Part shown: positions 1 to 9,179 of the stretch, piece after piece
How the letters are laid out: each line of letters begins with the position of its first letter
How positions within the stretch are numbered: the stretch's first letter is position 1
Source of the DNA: Planctomycetia bacterium
GTDB lineage: Bacteria > Planctomycetota > Phycisphaerae > UBA1845 > Fen-1342
Direction of reading: 5' to 3'
Assembly (NCBI GenBank): GCA_015709575.1
Contig: CP054190.1
Coordinates: 2,664,616-2,728,615 of the forward strand
DNA length: 64,000 nucleotides
Translations under genes and position numbers: made by a program
The notes under the pieces: model-generated
The model's database searches: none
The model's input: only the letters and a program-made list of their open reading frames with translations
Told to the model about the DNA's origin: nothing

Positions 1-473
1 TGGGCGGACTCACGCGCCCGACACTGGGCGTCAAGGACGGCTACCTGTTCTTTGGCTCCAGCCCGCGCGGTCTCAAAACCTGCTTCGCCGTCGCCGCCGG
101 CACCGAAGAGAGCTTTGCCAAGAACGAGCGCTATATCGCCGAAGGTCTGCCGATCACCAAGCCGGTGCACTACTTCGATTTCGCCGATCTCACCACCTGG
201 GGCAAGGACACCGGCCAGATCCTCCGCATGATCCCCGCCATGATGAACCTGATGGGCGGCGGCGGCGGTGCGATTCCGCGGCCGGTGCTGAGCATGATGA
301 CCAAGACCGCCGGCATCGTGGACAAGATGGACTACTACTCCTCCTCGTGCAGCATGGGCTGGATGGACGGTCAGACCTACGTCTCCAAGTCCGTGACGAC
401 CTACCAGAAGGCCGCAGCCAAGCCTGCCGCGGATAAGCCCGAGGAGCCGTCCAAGACTGAATCGGAGAACTAG
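1..473 (+). CDS. DUF3352-like hypothetical protein, C-terminal part
   Basis: Only the last ~156 residues are in the window; the frame is open from base 3 and stops with TAG at 471-473. The visible part contains a DGYLFFGSSPRGLK stretch, reminiscent of the gyl-igsspealk segment of DUF3352-type proteins. A Gly-rich loop, a MDYYSSS segment and a Lys/Glu/Pro-rich hydrophilic tail follow. No catalytic motif is visible, and since the N-terminus is missing neither signal peptide nor membrane anchor can be judged. The family assignment is inferred from one short motif and could be wrong. A strong hairpin follows at 524-559. Confidence 0.55.
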   Translation, partial: GGLTRPTLGVKDGYLFFGSSPRGLKTCFAVAAGTEESFAKNERYIAEGLPITKPVHYFDFADLTTWGKDTGQILRMIPAMMNLMGGGGGAIPRPVLSMMTKTAGIVDKMDYYSSSCSMGWMDGQTYVSKSVTTYQKAAAKPAADKPEEPSKTESEN

Positions 474-523
474 GGCTCGCAGCGACTCGGGCGAGTGACC
501 GCCCTGGTTCGTACGCGCAAACA

Positions 524-563
524 AGCGGCGATTGGCGCAAACCTGCGCCAATCGCCGCTCTTT
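524..563. terminator. Bidirectional hairpin terminator
   Basis: A perfect 16-bp inverted repeat (AGCGGCGATTGGCGCA at 524-539 and its complement at 544-559) encloses a four-base AACC loop and is followed by CTTTC on the + strand. It lies between two convergent genes, 51 bases after one stop codon and 34 bases before the other. It is therefore likely to serve as the terminator for both. The T-run is short, so intrinsic termination is inferred from the stem strength and position. Confidence 0.7.
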
Positions 564-596
564 CATTCGTTCAGGCAACAATCGCGATCGATCCGA

Positions 597-1157
597 CTAC
601 CAACCGTCGTCCGCGTCGTCTCCCGTCGGCCCAGTGCGTTTCTTGGCTGGCTGCGTGGCGGCCCGCGCTTGTTCTTCGCACAGCCTGCAGCGCAGTACAC
701 CACCGGTGCTCGCAAAAAACCGCCGACAGCCGTCACAGCGCGTCGCCCGCACGGCCGTGGGCTTGCCGCACTTCTCGCAACTCAGCGCGCCGGGCTTCCA
801 GTCCATTGGAACCTGGGCCGTAAATACGGCTTCGCAACTCGCGTGTGAGCAGGCTGCGTGAATCGTCGCCGCCGACGTGCGCGCGTCGGCCGAACCAGTC
901 GCACCGCCGCCGCCCCAGCGTGGAATCAGGCTCCGCCCTGCCAGCAACACGACTGCCCCGATGAGAATCCAAAGAGCGATCCGCACCCCCGGAATGGACA
1001 ACCACCCCCCATGCACGTCGCGCGCGTGGGTCGCATCAACTCGCACCCGCGCCAGCGCGACGCGGGCATGCCCTCGAACGGATTCCAGCACGCCGTCGGA
1101 CGGTTCTTGCGAATCCGTTCGCGATGAATTTGGCCCCACAGGGCCGGGGTCGGTCAT
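597..1157 (-). CDS. Membrane protein with C-terminal zinc-ribbon cysteines
   Basis: 186 aa. The ATG at 1157 has a GGAGG site 9 bases upstream. Residues ~54-75 form one hydrophobic transmembrane segment followed by a Gly-rich linker. The C-terminal ~80 residues carry cysteine pairs: C-x4-C (CSHASC), then CEKC, CDGC and CRLC. They look like two zinc ribbons able to hold two metals. The tail is polar and charged. I recognise no named family. The cysteine pattern suggests a membrane-tethered metal-binding or protein-interaction module, but its role is unknown. It is transcribed divergently from the SPFH gene. Confidence 0.7.
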   Translation of the reverse strand: MTDPGPVGPNSSRTDSQEPSDGVLESVRGHARVALARVRVDATHARDVHGGWLSIPGVRIALWILIGAVVLLAGRSLIPRWGGGGATGSADARTSAATIHAACSHASCEAVFTAQVPMDWKPGALSCEKCGKPTAVRATRCDGCRRFFASTGGVLRCRLCEEQARAATQPAKKRTGPTGDDADDGW

Positions 1158-1322
1158 GGTGCGCGACCTCCGTGCACTGCGCGGATTATACGAGCGTTCC
1201 GACCGCCGCCCGGCGAGCTATCCCCTCCAACTCGATCCCCTGTCGAGCGATCCCGGTGGATCGCCACAAAAGTCTGATAACACTGATATCCGAGAACTTA
1301 CGAAATTGGCCGGAAAATGGTA

Positions 1323-1350
1323 TTGCAACTTAAGATCACTATGATATCAT
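1323..1350 (+). promoter_or_regulatory. Putative promoter of the SPFH cluster
   Basis: TTGCAA at 1323-1328 and TATCAT at 1345-1350 are separated by 16 bases, within an AT-rich island (about 1270-1365) that stands out from the GC-rich surroundings. The island also holds the palindromic stretch ATGATATCAT at 1341-1350. This would give a leader of roughly 55 bases before the ATG at 1412. Both boxes fit a sigma-70-type promoter, but this is a sequence match only. Confidence 0.5.
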
Positions 1351-1411
1351 TTCGATATGCACTGAGGCGGTCGTCGGAACCGACCCCCGGCATACACAGG
1401 GAGAGCCAACG

Positions 1412-2311
1412 ATGTCCCCGGAACTTGGATTCAGGCCGACCAGCGGCTGGATGACGCTTCCGACGTTCCTCGCAATCGAAACGGCATCCATCTGGGGGTT
1501 CGTGCGCGGCGTGATTGCCGCCAAGCAGCAGAGTGGCGCTGTTGAAGTCACGACCATCGCCACGATCGTTGCGATGGCGATCGTCGCCGTGGTCGTCTTC
1601 GTCCTGCTGTTGGGGCACTTCACCCTGCAGCCGAACCAGGCGGCGGTGCTTCTGCTGTTCGGCAAGTACAAGGGCACCGCCCGCGACGACGGCTTCCACT
1701 GGGCGAACCCCTTTCTGACCAAGACGAAGGTCTCCCTCCGCAGCCGCAACCTGAACACGGACAAGCTCAAGGTCAACGACTCCCGCGGCAACCCGATCGA
1801 GATCGGGACGGTGGTGGTCTGGCACGTCGCGAACACGGCGCAAGCCTGTTTTGACGTCGACGACTACACCCATTACGTCGCCATTCAGAGCGAAGCGGCC
1901 GTTCGCCACCTCGCATCTTCGTACCCCTACGACTCGGGTCACGACCATGAAGTGTCGCTGCGCGGCGCGACGAACGAGGTCAATCGGGCGCTGCAAGCCG
2001 AATTGCAGGAGCGTCTGAACAAGGCCGGCGTAGTGGTGGAAGAGGCGCGGCTGAGCCACCTGGCCTACGCACCCGAGATCGCCGGAGTCATGCTGCGCCG
2101 CCAACAGGCCGAAGCGGTCGTCTCCGCGCGGATGCGCATTGTCGAAGGCGCCTGCGGCATGGTCGAGGCGGCGCTCGAGCGCCTCTCGGCGTCAAAAATG
2201 GTCGAGTTGGACGCGGAGCGCAAGGCCGCCATGGTCAGCAACCTGCTGGTCGTGCTCTGCGGCGAGCAGGGCGCACAGCCGGTTGTGAACGCCGGCACGC
2301 TCTACTCATAA
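1412..2311 (+). CDS. SPFH/Band 7 domain membrane protein
   Basis: 299 aa. The ATG has a GGGAGAG site 7 bases upstream. After a ~45-residue cytoplasmic leader comes a single strong transmembrane helix (about residues 50-70). A stomatin-type SPFH domain follows: [17 protein letters not shown], then a beta-rich segment ending in [18 protein letters not shown]. The C-terminal third is a charged alpha-helical region ([20 protein letters not shown]) expected to form the coiled coil that drives oligomerisation. SPFH proteins build ring-like scaffolds on membranes and often regulate proteases or channels. It is the first gene of a tight cluster with an RHH protein and a PH-like membrane protein, so the three probably act together. 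Confidence 0.85.
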   Translation: MSPELGFRPTSGWMTLPTFLAIETASIWGFVRGVIAAKQQSGAVEVTTIATIVAMAIVAVVVFVLLLGHFTLQPNQAAVLLLFGKYKGTARDDGFHWANPFLTKTKVSLRSRNLNTDKLKVNDSRGNPIEIGTVVVWHVANTAQACFDVDDYTHYVAIQSEAAVRHLASSYPYDSGHDHEVSLRGATNEVNRALQAELQERLNKAGVVVEEARLSHLAYAPEIAGVMLRRQQAEAVVSARMRIVEGACGMVEAALERLSASKMVELDAERKAAMVSNLLVVLCGEQGAQPVVNAGTLYS

Positions 2312-2354
2312 GCGGGAACGATGCCGACGGGGATGTCCGCGGGCTGGAGCGCGC

Positions 2355-2612
2355 ATGGACAAGCGAAAATCCATCCTGCTGCGCGTCGCGCCGGAACTGT
2401 GGGATGCGCTGAACCGCTGGGCGCATGACGAGCTTCGCAGCGTCAACGCGCAGATCGAATACGTCCTCCGTGAAGCCGTCCGGCGGCGAACCGGTCGATA
2501 CCCCGCCGCCCCCGGTGCCGGCGACGCCCAGGCCGCCGGGGCTCCGGCCGGGCCGCCCCCGGCCCCGGCTGACGCCGAACCACCGGAGCCTCCGACGGAT
2601 GAATCCGCGTAA
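2355..2612 (+). CDS. Ribbon-helix-helix (Arc/HicB-like) small protein
   Basis: 85 aa. The ATG is preceded by GGAG at 7-base spacing. Residues 3-45 match a ribbon-helix-helix DNA-binding fold: the strand [19 protein letters not shown], a helix, then [17 protein letters not shown]. This resembles Arc-family repressors and the C-terminal domains of HicB-like antitoxins. The remaining ~35 residues are a Pro/Ala/Glu-rich disordered tail. No toxin gene lies beside it. It sits 43 bases after the SPFH gene and 64 before the PH-like gene and is probably co-transcribed with both, perhaps as the regulator of this operon. DNA binding is inferred from the fold. Confidence 0.75.
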   Translation: MDKRKSILLRVAPELWDALNRWAHDELRSVNAQIEYVLREAVRRRTGRYPAAPGAGDAQAAGAPAGPPPAPADAEPPEPPTDESA

Positions 2613-2676
2613 ACGGATGCAATCGGGCGACAGCCCGCACCCTTAGACGCCAGAATCGAACGAACGGGAGAATGCC

Positions 2677-3159
2677 ATGAGTCCCATCTATCAACACACG
2701 CAGATCGGCTACGTCACCCTGCTCTCTCTTCTTGCCGGCCTGGGCTTCATCGCCGTCGTCAGTGCGTATTTCCCGCACCCCGTCGCCATCGCCGTCGGCG
2801 TGGTGCTCGCCGCCTGCGCGGTGCTCTTTTCCACGCTCACAGTGATTGTTCGCGACGCGGCACTGCACGTGCGCTTCGGCCCCGGCCTGATCCGGCGCAC
2901 GATTCCGCTTTCGCGGATTCGCAGCGTGCGAAGCGTGGTCACACCGTGGTACTACGGCTGGGGCATCCGCCTGACGCCGTGGGGCTGGTTGTGGAATGTG
3001 TCCGGATTGCGGGCGGTGGAACTGGCGTTCGACAACGGCCATACCTTCCGCATCGGCACGGATGAGCCGGAGAAGCTGGCGTCGGTGCTGTCGCGCGAGC
3101 TGCCGCGGCACGCCGTCCCGGTCGGCCCGGCTCCCCGCGCGCGGATCGTCATCGCCTGA
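2677..3159 (+). CDS. PH-like (bPH-type) membrane protein
   Basis: 160 aa. The ATG has a GGGAG site at 6-base spacing. Two closely spaced hydrophobic helices (about residues 12-31 and 35-57) form a hairpin anchor. A beta-rich cytoplasmic domain follows, with features of the bacterial PH domain: VRDAALHVRFGPGLIRRTIP, LSRIRSVRSV, WGIRLTPWGWLWNVSG, and a final EKLASVL helix. Such domains commonly follow a two-helix anchor. It is the third gene of the SPFH cluster and may be the membrane partner of the SPFH scaffold. The enzymatic role, if any, is unknown. Confidence 0.65.
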   Translation: MSPIYQHTQIGYVTLLSLLAGLGFIAVVSAYFPHPVAIAVGVVLAACAVLFSTLTVIVRDAALHVRFGPGLIRRTIPLSRIRSVRSVVTPWYYGWGIRLTPWGWLWNVSGLRAVELAFDNGHTFRIGTDEPEKLASVLSRELPRHAVPVGPAPRARIVIA

Positions 3160-3284
3160 GCAAAGTGCCACCGCCCCGGTCCCTGTACCGCGAACCGTCG
3201 CCACTCGCGCCCGCAATAGCGCACCGGCGGGGTATGCTCCGGCCCGCGGCGCGCAATCCGGCCCGCTGCAGCGCGGGAGCGAAC

Positions 3285-3602
3285 ATGCCCTGGACCTGGC
3301 TGGCGTTTGCAGCGATTTTCGAGATCGTTTGGGCGGTCGGCATCAAGTACACCCACGGCCTGACGCGCATCGGGCCGACCATTCCGACCGTGCTGGCGAT
3401 GTTCGCGAGCTTCTACTGCCTCGCGATGGCCACTCGCGATCTGCCGATTGGCACCGCGTACGCCATCTGGACCGGCGCCGGCGCAGCGGGCACGGCGATA
3501 CTCGGAATCGTCCTGTTTGATGAATCGCGGGCGCTCGCGCGGGTCGGCAGCATCCTGCTGATCGTCGCCGGAACGATCGGCCTGAAGTTCTCGACGCGAT
3601 AG
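3285..3602 (+). CDS. sugE: SMR transporter SugE (Gdx-type)
   Basis: 105 aa, the usual length for a small multidrug resistance protein. The ATG with a GGGAG site 5 bases upstream is chosen over further upstream starts because the family starts here. Four transmembrane helices are evident. Helix 1 carries the conserved acidic residue in FEIVWAVGIKYTHG. The motif LPIGTAYAIWTGAGA is nearly that of E. coli SugE. Members export guanidinium (Gdx) and some quaternary ammonium ions by proton antiport as dimers. No guanidine riboswitch was recognised in the 125 bases upstream. It is monocistronic, between the PH-like gene and purE. Confidence 0.93.
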   Translation: MPWTWLAFAAIFEIVWAVGIKYTHGLTRIGPTIPTVLAMFASFYCLAMATRDLPIGTAYAIWTGAGAAGTAILGIVLFDESRALARVGSILLIVAGTIGLKFSTR

Positions 3603-3707
3603 CGCGGTGCGTCGGACAGGCACGCGGCGCGGCGGCACCGCCACCGCCGCGCCCGCCATTCGTGCAGCGGCCGTATACTCCATTCACGCGAGCGGAGCGA
3701 TTCTTCG

Positions 3708-4202
3708 ATGAGCGTGCTGGTCGGCGTAATCATGGGTTCAAAGTCGGATTGGGACACCCTTTCCGAATCCGCGCGCATCCTCACCGAGTTCGGCGTGCCG
3801 CACGAAGTGCGGGTTGTCTCCGCCCATCGCACCCCCGACCTGTTGTTTGACTATGCCGCAACGGCCGCCGACCGCGGCATCGAAGTGATCATCGCGGGCG
3901 CGGGCGGCGCGGCACACCTGCCGGGGATGGCGGCTGCCAAGACGCCGCTTCCGGTGCTGGGCGTGCCGGTCGAGTCGCGCGTGCTGGCCGGCGTGGACTC
4001 GCTGCTGTCGATCGTGCAGATGCCGGCCGGCATTCCGGTCGGCACGCTGGCCATTGGTCGCGCCGGCGCCGCCAACGCAGCCTTGCTGGCCATCGCGATC
4101 CTCGCCAACAGCCGCCCTGACCTGCGGCGACGACTGATCGAATACCGCGACAAGCAAACGACCGACGTCCTCTCGTCCCCTGATCCGCGGGCAAATCCGT
4201 GA
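3708..4202 (+). CDS. purE: N5-carboxyaminoimidazole ribonucleotide mutase PurE
   Basis: 164 aa, typical for class I PurE. It converts N5-CAIR, made by PurK, to 4-carboxy-AIR in purine synthesis. Family motifs are GSKSDWDT at residues 10-17, [18 protein letters not shown] and [16 protein letters not shown]. An upstream TATACT-like -10 lies near 3671 and a CGGAG site precedes the ATG. The next gene is purK, 46 bases downstream, consistent with co-expression of the two consecutive enzymes. Confidence 0.95.
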   Translation: MSVLVGVIMGSKSDWDTLSESARILTEFGVPHEVRVVSAHRTPDLLFDYAATAADRGIEVIIAGAGGAAHLPGMAAAKTPLPVLGVPVESRVLAGVDSLLSIVQMPAGIPVGTLAIGRAGAANAALLAIAILANSRPDLRRRLIEYRDKQTTDVLSSPDPRANP

Positions 4203-4248
4203 TTCGCCGCATCCCCCGCCCACCAGTCCTGTCGGAGTGATCTCGCCC

Positions 4249-5370
4249 ATGCAGGTTGGCGTGCTCGGCGGCGGTCAGTTGGGGCGAATGCTCGCGCTGG
4301 CGGGATATCCGCTGGGCGTGCGCATGCGCCTGTATGACACCCCCGCCGAATCCCCCGCACAGCACGTGGCCGAGTACCGCCGCGGCTCCTTCGACGGCAC
4401 CGCCGACATCGTCGAGTTTTTCCGCGGCGTGGACGTCGTCACGTACGAATTCGAAAACATCCCCGTCGCGACCCTCGAAACGCTCGCGCGAGATGGATTG
4501 CGGGTGCTGCCGCCTCCGCGGGCGCTGTCCGTTGCTCAGGACCGCCTGGCGGAAAAGACGCTGTTCCGGACGCTCGGCATCCCTACGCCCGATTTCGCCG
4601 AGGTGACGTCGCCGAACGTGCTGGCGGATCGCGCCGCGCGTGGAGCGCAGATCCTCAAGACGCGCAGCGGCGGCTACGACGGCAAGGGCCAGGCGACTGT
4701 CGCGGGCACGGATGACGCGAGCGCGGCGTGGGCGGCCCTGTCCGCCCTGCCAACGGCGCCGGGGCATGCCGGATTGATCGCCGAGGCGCGCATCGACTTC
4801 GATCGGGAGCTATCCTCGATCGCTGTCCGCGGGCGCGACGGACGCACCGCGTTCTACCCGTTGATTGAGAATCGCCATGAACAGGGCATCCTGCGCCAAT
4901 CGCTCGCGCCGGCCGAAGCCGCAGAGGCGATTCAGCAGCGAGCGCAGGAATACGCCGCCCGGATCCTCGACGAGCTGAACTACGTCGGCGTGCTGACGAT
5001 CGAGTGGTTTGAGCGCGGCGGCGAGCTGCTGGCCAACGAGATCGCGCCGCGCGTACACAATTCCGGCCACTGGACGATCGAGGGCGCGGCCACGAGCCAG
5101 TTCGAGAACCACCTGCGGGCGATCCTGGGGCTGCCGCTGGGAGATTGCACTCCGCAGGGCCGGTCGCGGATGTTCAACCTGATTGGTGTGACGCCGCCGG
5201 TGCCGCAAATGCTGGCGATCCCCGATGCGCACGTGCACCTGTATGGCAAGTCCGCCCGCCCGGGGCGGAAGCTCGGTCACGTGACGGTGTGGGGCGTGGA
5301 CCGGCTTGAACTGGACACACGAGCGCGGCAGGTCGAGCAACTGATCCACGAATGCCAGCGCGGAGCCTGA
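4249..5370 (+). CDS. purK: N5-carboxyaminoimidazole ribonucleotide synthase PurK
   Basis: 373 aa, an ATP-grasp enzyme that carboxylates AIR with bicarbonate and ATP. The N-terminal [16 protein letters not shown] is the family signature. The central ATP-grasp region has [12 protein letters not shown] and the C-terminal catalytic part has [22 protein letters not shown] 12 bases upstream (4237) is in frame, but it overlaps the GGAG ribosome site at 4234-4237. The ATG at 4249, 11 bases after that site and directly before the conserved QVGVLGGG, is preferred. It acts just before PurE, encoded upstream. Confidence 0.95.
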   Translation: MQVGVLGGGQLGRMLALAGYPLGVRMRLYDTPAESPAQHVAEYRRGSFDGTADIVEFFRGVDVVTYEFENIPVATLETLARDGLRVLPPPRALSVAQDRLAEKTLFRTLGIPTPDFAEVTSPNVLADRAARGAQILKTRSGGYDGKGQATVAGTDDASAAWAALSALPTAPGHAGLIAEARIDFDRELSSIAVRGRDGRTAFYPLIENRHEQGILRQSLAPAEAAEAIQQRAQEYAARILDELNYVGVLTIEWFERGGELLANEIAPRVHNSGHWTIEGAATSQFENHLRAILGLPLGDCTPQGRSRMFNLIGVTPPVPQMLAIPDAHVHLYGKSARPGRKLGHVTVWGVDRLELDTRARQVEQLIHECQRGA

Positions 5371-5384
5371 CGATCGCCGTCGCA

Positions 5385-5413
5385 CGCGGCCGCGCATCGA
5401 GGCCGCGGTTTCT
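5385..5413. terminator. Possible purK/ftsH terminator hairpin
   Basis: A 7-bp inverted repeat CGCGGCC (5385-5391) / GGCCGCG (5401-5407) with a 9-base loop is followed by GTTTCTTC. It lies in the 70-base gap between the convergent purK and ftsH genes. The stem is short and the T-stretch interrupted, so this is a weak call. Confidence 0.35.
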
Positions 5414-5440
5414 TCGGGAAGAACAATCGCCCGAACCGCG

Positions 5441-7465
5441 TTACGCAGGGCTGGGCACCGGCCCCGTGGTTTCGTCGGGCGGTCGCTGCACCGGGCGCGC
5501 CACGGGCGTTCCCGCCCGGCGGCTCTGCTCCGCGGCGATCAGATCCGAGACGGACGGCCGGTCGATGGTCTCGCCTGCCATGAGCTTGCGGACCTCATCT
5601 CCGTCGATTGTCTCGTACTTCAGCAACGCGCGGGCGATGGCTTCGAGCGCGTCGCGATGCTCGCCCAGGATGCGCCGCGCGTCCTCGTAGGCGGCGTCGA
5701 TCAGCTTTTTTACCTCGACGTCGATCAGCTCCGAGGTTTTCTCCGAGAACTCGCGCGTCAGCCCGATGTCCACCGCCCGGCGCGAGAGCGTCTCCTCGCC
5801 GTGGTAGACAAAGCCGAGCGAATCGCTCATCCCCCACTCGGTGACCATCATCCGCGCCATGGCGGTCGCCTGGCGGATGTCGCCCGAGGCGCCGCTGTTC
5901 ACATCCTGCCCCACCAGCTCCTCAGCCAGCCGGCCGGCGCACAGCACCCGCAGCGTGGCCAGCAGGTAGGAGCGGTAATAGGCAGTGCGGTCCTTCTCCG
6001 GCAGCGAAAACGTAGCGCCGCCATACGGGCCGCGCGGGATGATGCTGACTTTGTGAACGGGATCCGCATCCTTCAGGATGGACTGCACCAGCGCGTGACC
6101 GGCCTCGTGATACGCGACCAGCAGGCGCTCCTTCTCTTCGACCACGCGGCTGCGCTTGGCGCGGCCCCACTTCACCTTGTCCCGCGCTTCCTCGAGATCA
6201 TCCAGTTCCACGGCGTCCTTGCCAGCCAGAGTCGCCAGCAGCGCGGATTCGTTGATCACGGCCGCCAGGTCCGCGCCGCTGAACATCGGCGTCGCGCGGG
6301 CGATCCGCTGCAGCTTCGGCTCCAGCGGCGGAGCAATCTTGATCTTGCGAGCGTGCACCTTGAGGATTTCGAAGCGGCCCTTGACGTCCGGCAGCGGTAC
6401 GAAAACCTGCCGATCGAAGCGCCCGGGGCGCACCAGCGCCGGATCCAGCACGTCCGAGCGGTTGGTGGCCGCAATCACGATCACCTGGTCGTTGCTCTCG
6501 AACCCGTCCATCTCGACCAGGATCGCGTTGAGCGTCTGCTCGCGCTCGTCGTGCCCGCCGCCGTTGTAGCCCACGCCGCGCCGCCGACCGACGGCGTCGA
6601 TCTCATCGAGAAAAATGATGCAGGGCGAATTTTCCTTCGCCTGCCGGAACAGGTCGCGCACCCGCGACGCACCGACGCCGACAAACATTTCCACGAAATC
6701 CGAGCCGCTGATCGAGAAGAACGGCACCTCGGCCTCGCCGGCGATGGCCTTGGCCAGCAGCGTCTTGCCGCAGCCCGGCTCTCCCACCAGCAGCACGCCG
6801 CGCGGAATCCGCCCGCCGAGGCGCTGAAAGCGCTTGGGGTTCTTCAGGAACTCGACGATCTCGTACACCTCCTCCTTGGGCTCCTCGATGCCCGCCACGT
6901 CGGCGAAGGTGACATTCGTGTGCTCCTTTGTCGTGATGCGGTGGCGGCTGCGCCCGAAATTTCCGAGCATCCCGGCCCCGCCGCCGGACTGGCGCAACTG
7001 CCGAAACACGACAAACCACAGCACCGCCAGAATCAGCAGCCAGGGAATCAGCGTGAGCAGCAGGTTGTAGAAGAGGTTGTTGACCGGCTCGTAGCGAACC
7101 GTCACCTCGCCGCGGCTGAGCGACTTGATCCGCTCGGTCAGGCCTTCGATGTTCTGCGAAGTGACGAGATACTTGACCTCAAATTCCTTTCGCGGTCCGG
7201 GAACGTAGGGCGGCACGTTCTCGAACACGCCGCTGATGACATTGTCGCGCAGCGTGACATTTTTGATGTTGCCGTTCTCGACCTCGCGCCAGAAGGCGGT
7301 GATCGTGAGGTCGAAGGGCTGATTCATCCCGCGGTTGAGTAGCAGCAGCAGCGTCAGCGCCAGGCCGACGATGATGATCCAACTGAACGCGCCGCGCGTC
7401 ATGCGCGGCGGCGTCCGCGGGCCGCTCGGTCGCTGCGGCGAGGACTGGTTTTCGTCGTCAGGCAT
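5441..7465 (-). CDS. ftsH: ATP-dependent zinc metalloprotease FtsH
   Basis: 674 aa. A membrane-bound AAA+ protease that degrades misfolded membrane proteins and regulatory substrates. Transmembrane helices at ~28-45 and ~134-155 flank a periplasmic domain. The AAA module has Walker A GEPGCGKT (228-235; the usual form is GPPGTGKT), Walker B IIFLDEID (283-290) and the second region [20 protein letters not shown]. The M41 protease domain has the zinc motif HEAGH at 453-457. The last ~25 residues are a Pro/Arg-rich tail. It stands alone, convergent with purK, with the LptE-like gene upstream on the same strand. Confidence 0.97.
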   Translation of the reverse strand: MPDDENQSSPQRPSGPRTPPRMTRGAFSWIIIVGLALTLLLLLNRGMNQPFDLTITAFWREVENGNIKNVTLRDNVISGVFENVPPYVPGPRKEFEVKYLVTSQNIEGLTERIKSLSRGEVTVRYEPVNNLFYNLLLTLIPWLLILAVLWFVVFRQLRQSGGGAGMLGNFGRSRHRITTKEHTNVTFADVAGIEEPKEEVYEIVEFLKNPKRFQRLGGRIPRGVLLVGEPGCGKTLLAKAIAGEAEVPFFSISGSDFVEMFVGVGASRVRDLFRQAKENSPCIIFLDEIDAVGRRRGVGYNGGGHDEREQTLNAILVEMDGFESNDQVIVIAATNRSDVLDPALVRPGRFDRQVFVPLPDVKGRFEILKVHARKIKIAPPLEPKLQRIARATPMFSGADLAAVINESALLATLAGKDAVELDDLEEARDKVKWGRAKRSRVVEEKERLLVAYHEAGHALVQSILKDADPVHKVSIIPRGPYGGATFSLPEKDRTAYYRSYLLATLRVLCAGRLAEELVGQDVNSGASGDIRQATAMARMMVTEWGMSDSLGFVYHGEETLSRRAVDIGLTREFSEKTSELIDVEVKKLIDAAYEDARRILGEHRDALEAIARALLKYETIDGDEVRKLMAGETIDRPSVSDLIAAEQSRRAGTPVARPVQRPPDETTGPVPSPA

Positions 7466-7546
7466 TCGCTTTTCCGCTTCTGTGGCCCACTCTCAGTCGC
7501 CGCTACACCCGGCCCCGGCGACGCCGCGGCGGGGCAAAGCCGCGGT

Positions 7547-8107
7547 CTACCACTCTTCATCGTACATTTGCTGCACAATTCTGGCCGCCAGCCGATCAAT
7601 TGCCTTCTCGCGGGCGAAATTTTCGGGCTCTCCGGCCGCCGGAAGGTAATCGGCCGCCTGCAGCAACACCGGCTTATCGACCAGTACCTGTCCGGTGCGC
7701 AGGTGCTTCCATTCGATCCGCACCGCCAACGTCACCGTTTTTTCGCGCGCCAGCCGCGACAACCGGTCCGGCGCGTAAGCGGCGACGTTCTGCTCCAGCA
7801 CCTCGCCCTTGAGTATCGTATCCGCCGACGAACGTGGGGCCAGCCTGTAAGGCGTGTCCAGCGACACGCGCTTCTTCACCGCCTCCGTCAGTTCAAACTC
7901 GATGTCCCGCCGAAACTCCTTCGACGTGAACATCTCCACGCAGATACTGCGAGCATCCCCGCGATACGGCCCGCCGATCGTGTAGCCGCAGCCGCTCAGC
8001 AGCGCACAGAACACCATGCCCACGAGGATCGACACCACGCGCGTTGGCGTCGCTGGTCGCGTAAGACGGCAGATGAACACCGGTGATCGTGAAAATGATG
8101 AAATCAC
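7547..8107 (-). CDS. LptE-like outer-membrane lipoprotein
   Basis: About 186 aa from a GTG at 8107 that overlaps the preceding gene's stop as GTGA. A later in-frame GTG near codon 24 would give a tidier signal peptide, so the start is uncertain. The lipobox LLSGC places the lipidated cysteine at residue 40 of the long form, followed by GYTIGGPYR, typical of LptE-family proteins. LptE plugs the LptD pore for LPS export. The body has the expected alternating strand/helix pattern and a GEVLEQNVAAY motif. Coupling to the BamD-like gene upstream suggests a shared outer-membrane biogenesis unit. Family divergence makes this a fold-level call. Confidence 0.7.
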   Translation of the reverse strand: MISSFSRSPVFICRLTRPATPTRVVSILVGMVFCALLSGCGYTIGGPYRGDARSICVEMFTSKEFRRDIEFELTEAVKKRVSLDTPYRLAPRSSADTILKGEVLEQNVAAYAPDRLSRLAREKTVTLAVRIEWKHLRTGQVLVDKPVLLQAADYLPAAGEPENFAREKAIDRLAARIVQQMYDEEW

Positions 8108-9096
8108 GGCGCACCCCCCGTCTCGACCGACTCAAAGCCCAGACCGCGCAGCCGAGACTCGGCCTCGGCGGCGGCCAGCGTCTCCGGCCAGTCGGCCAGA
8201 ATCTGGCGGTAATAGAACTCCGCCGCCCCGCGCCGACCGGTGCGCTCGTACCACTTCGCGACATATAAGTCTTTTTCGGCTCGCTGCGACCGAATGCCGC
8301 TCAGTCGCTCCTCGACGCGCTGCTGTTGCGCGTACTCGGGGTAAACCCGCAGCACTTCCTGGTAGCGCTCCTGGGCGTTGAGAAGCGGGCGCTCGTCGTA
8401 GGCAATTCCGGGAAATGCCGCCGCCGCCGCCTCCGCGGCCCGCAGCGCCGCGAATCGGGTGAAGCGGCCGGCCGGATACTCCCGCGCGAGATTCACGTAC
8501 TCATCCTGCGCAGACTGCAACTCGCCGGTGTTGAAGAAGTAATCCGCCTTCAGCTTCAGCGCGATTTCGCCGAGCCGCGTGCCGGGCGTGCGCTCCCAGA
8601 CGCGATCCAGAATCTTGATGCCGTCGTCGTACGCGACGATCCAGAATATCCGCAGCACGCGCCGCTTCTTTCCCGCCAGGAACGCGCGCGCCACGTCCGT
8701 CTCGCGACGCAGCGCCAACTGAAACAGTTCACCGCTGCCCTGCTCCGCCACGATCTCGTACTGCTCGTACGCCTCCCAGTACCACCCGCGCTCGAAGTAG
8801 CTCTCGCCATACAGGAAGACGCCCTCGAGGTAGCGGTCGTGGTCGCCGTTCTCTTCCAGCCAGCGCTTCAACAAGCGATTCGCGCCGCGCCAGTTCCCCT
8901 CCGCCAGCAGCGTCCGCGCCCGGCCGAGTTCGTCCGTCGGGGGATCGGGCGGAGGTTCGGGAAGCTCCCCCCACGTCCCGGTCGCGGGATCGAGCACTTC
9001 CTGCTCGCGGTATTGCTGCGATTGTGCCAGCGCCGCCGCTCCGCCGAAGGCGAGCGTCGTCGCTACCAGGATGGGGAAGAAGGACGGGAGACTCAT
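8104..9096 (-). CDS. BamD-like TPR outer-membrane assembly protein
   Basis: 330 aa. The N-terminal signal peptide ends near ALAQSQ; no lipobox cysteine is seen. Several TPR-like helical pairs follow (ARTLLAEGNWRGANRLLKRW, LKADYFFNTGELQSAQDEY, ERYQEVLRVYPEYAQQQRVEERL), the arrangement of BamD/YfiO scaffolds that recruit substrates to the beta-barrel assembly machine. The C-terminal KWYERTGRRGAAEFYYRQIL is strongly BamD-like. The ATG at 9096 has no Shine-Dalgarno sequence, but TATAAT ends 8 bases before it, suggesting a leaderless message. Translationally coupled to the LptE-like gene downstream. Confidence 0.75.
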   Translation of the reverse strand: MSLPSFFPILVATTLAFGGAAALAQSQQYREQEVLDPATGTWGELPEPPPDPPTDELGRARTLLAEGNWRGANRLLKRWLEENGDHDRYLEGVFLYGESYFERGWYWEAYEQYEIVAEQGSGELFQLALRRETDVARAFLAGKKRRVLRIFWIVAYDDGIKILDRVWERTPGTRLGEIALKLKADYFFNTGELQSAQDEYVNLAREYPAGRFTRFAALRAAEAAAAAFPGIAYDERPLLNAQERYQEVLRVYPEYAQQQRVEERLSGIRSQRAEKDLYVAKWYERTGRRGAAEFYYRQILADWPETLAAAEAESRLRGLGFESVETGGAP

Positions 9097-9104
9097 GGCC
9101 GCGA

Positions 9105-9110
9105 ATTATA
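9105..9110 (-). promoter_or_regulatory. -10 box of the BamD-like gene (leaderless)
   Basis: On the minus strand a perfect TATAAT ends 8 bases before the ATG at 9096, and TTGGTC lies 16 bases further upstream. With a start site 6-8 bases after the -10 box, the transcript would begin at or next to the start codon. No ribosome site is present in the gap. Confidence 0.55.
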
Positions 9111-9179
9111 GGCGCGCCGAGCGATTGACCAAAGCACCCGCCGCGGTTGGGATTCGCTCTCCCAGCATCGGAGAGCCGT

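Noticed and set aside
3160..3284. Guanidine riboswitch upstream of sugE
   Set aside because: I looked for guanidine-I conserved blocks and the tandem ACGR hairpins of guanidine-II and found neither.
5657..7342. Open frame of 561 codons antisense to ftsH
   Set aside because: Composition is that of a GC-rich shadow frame and ftsH on the other strand is certain.
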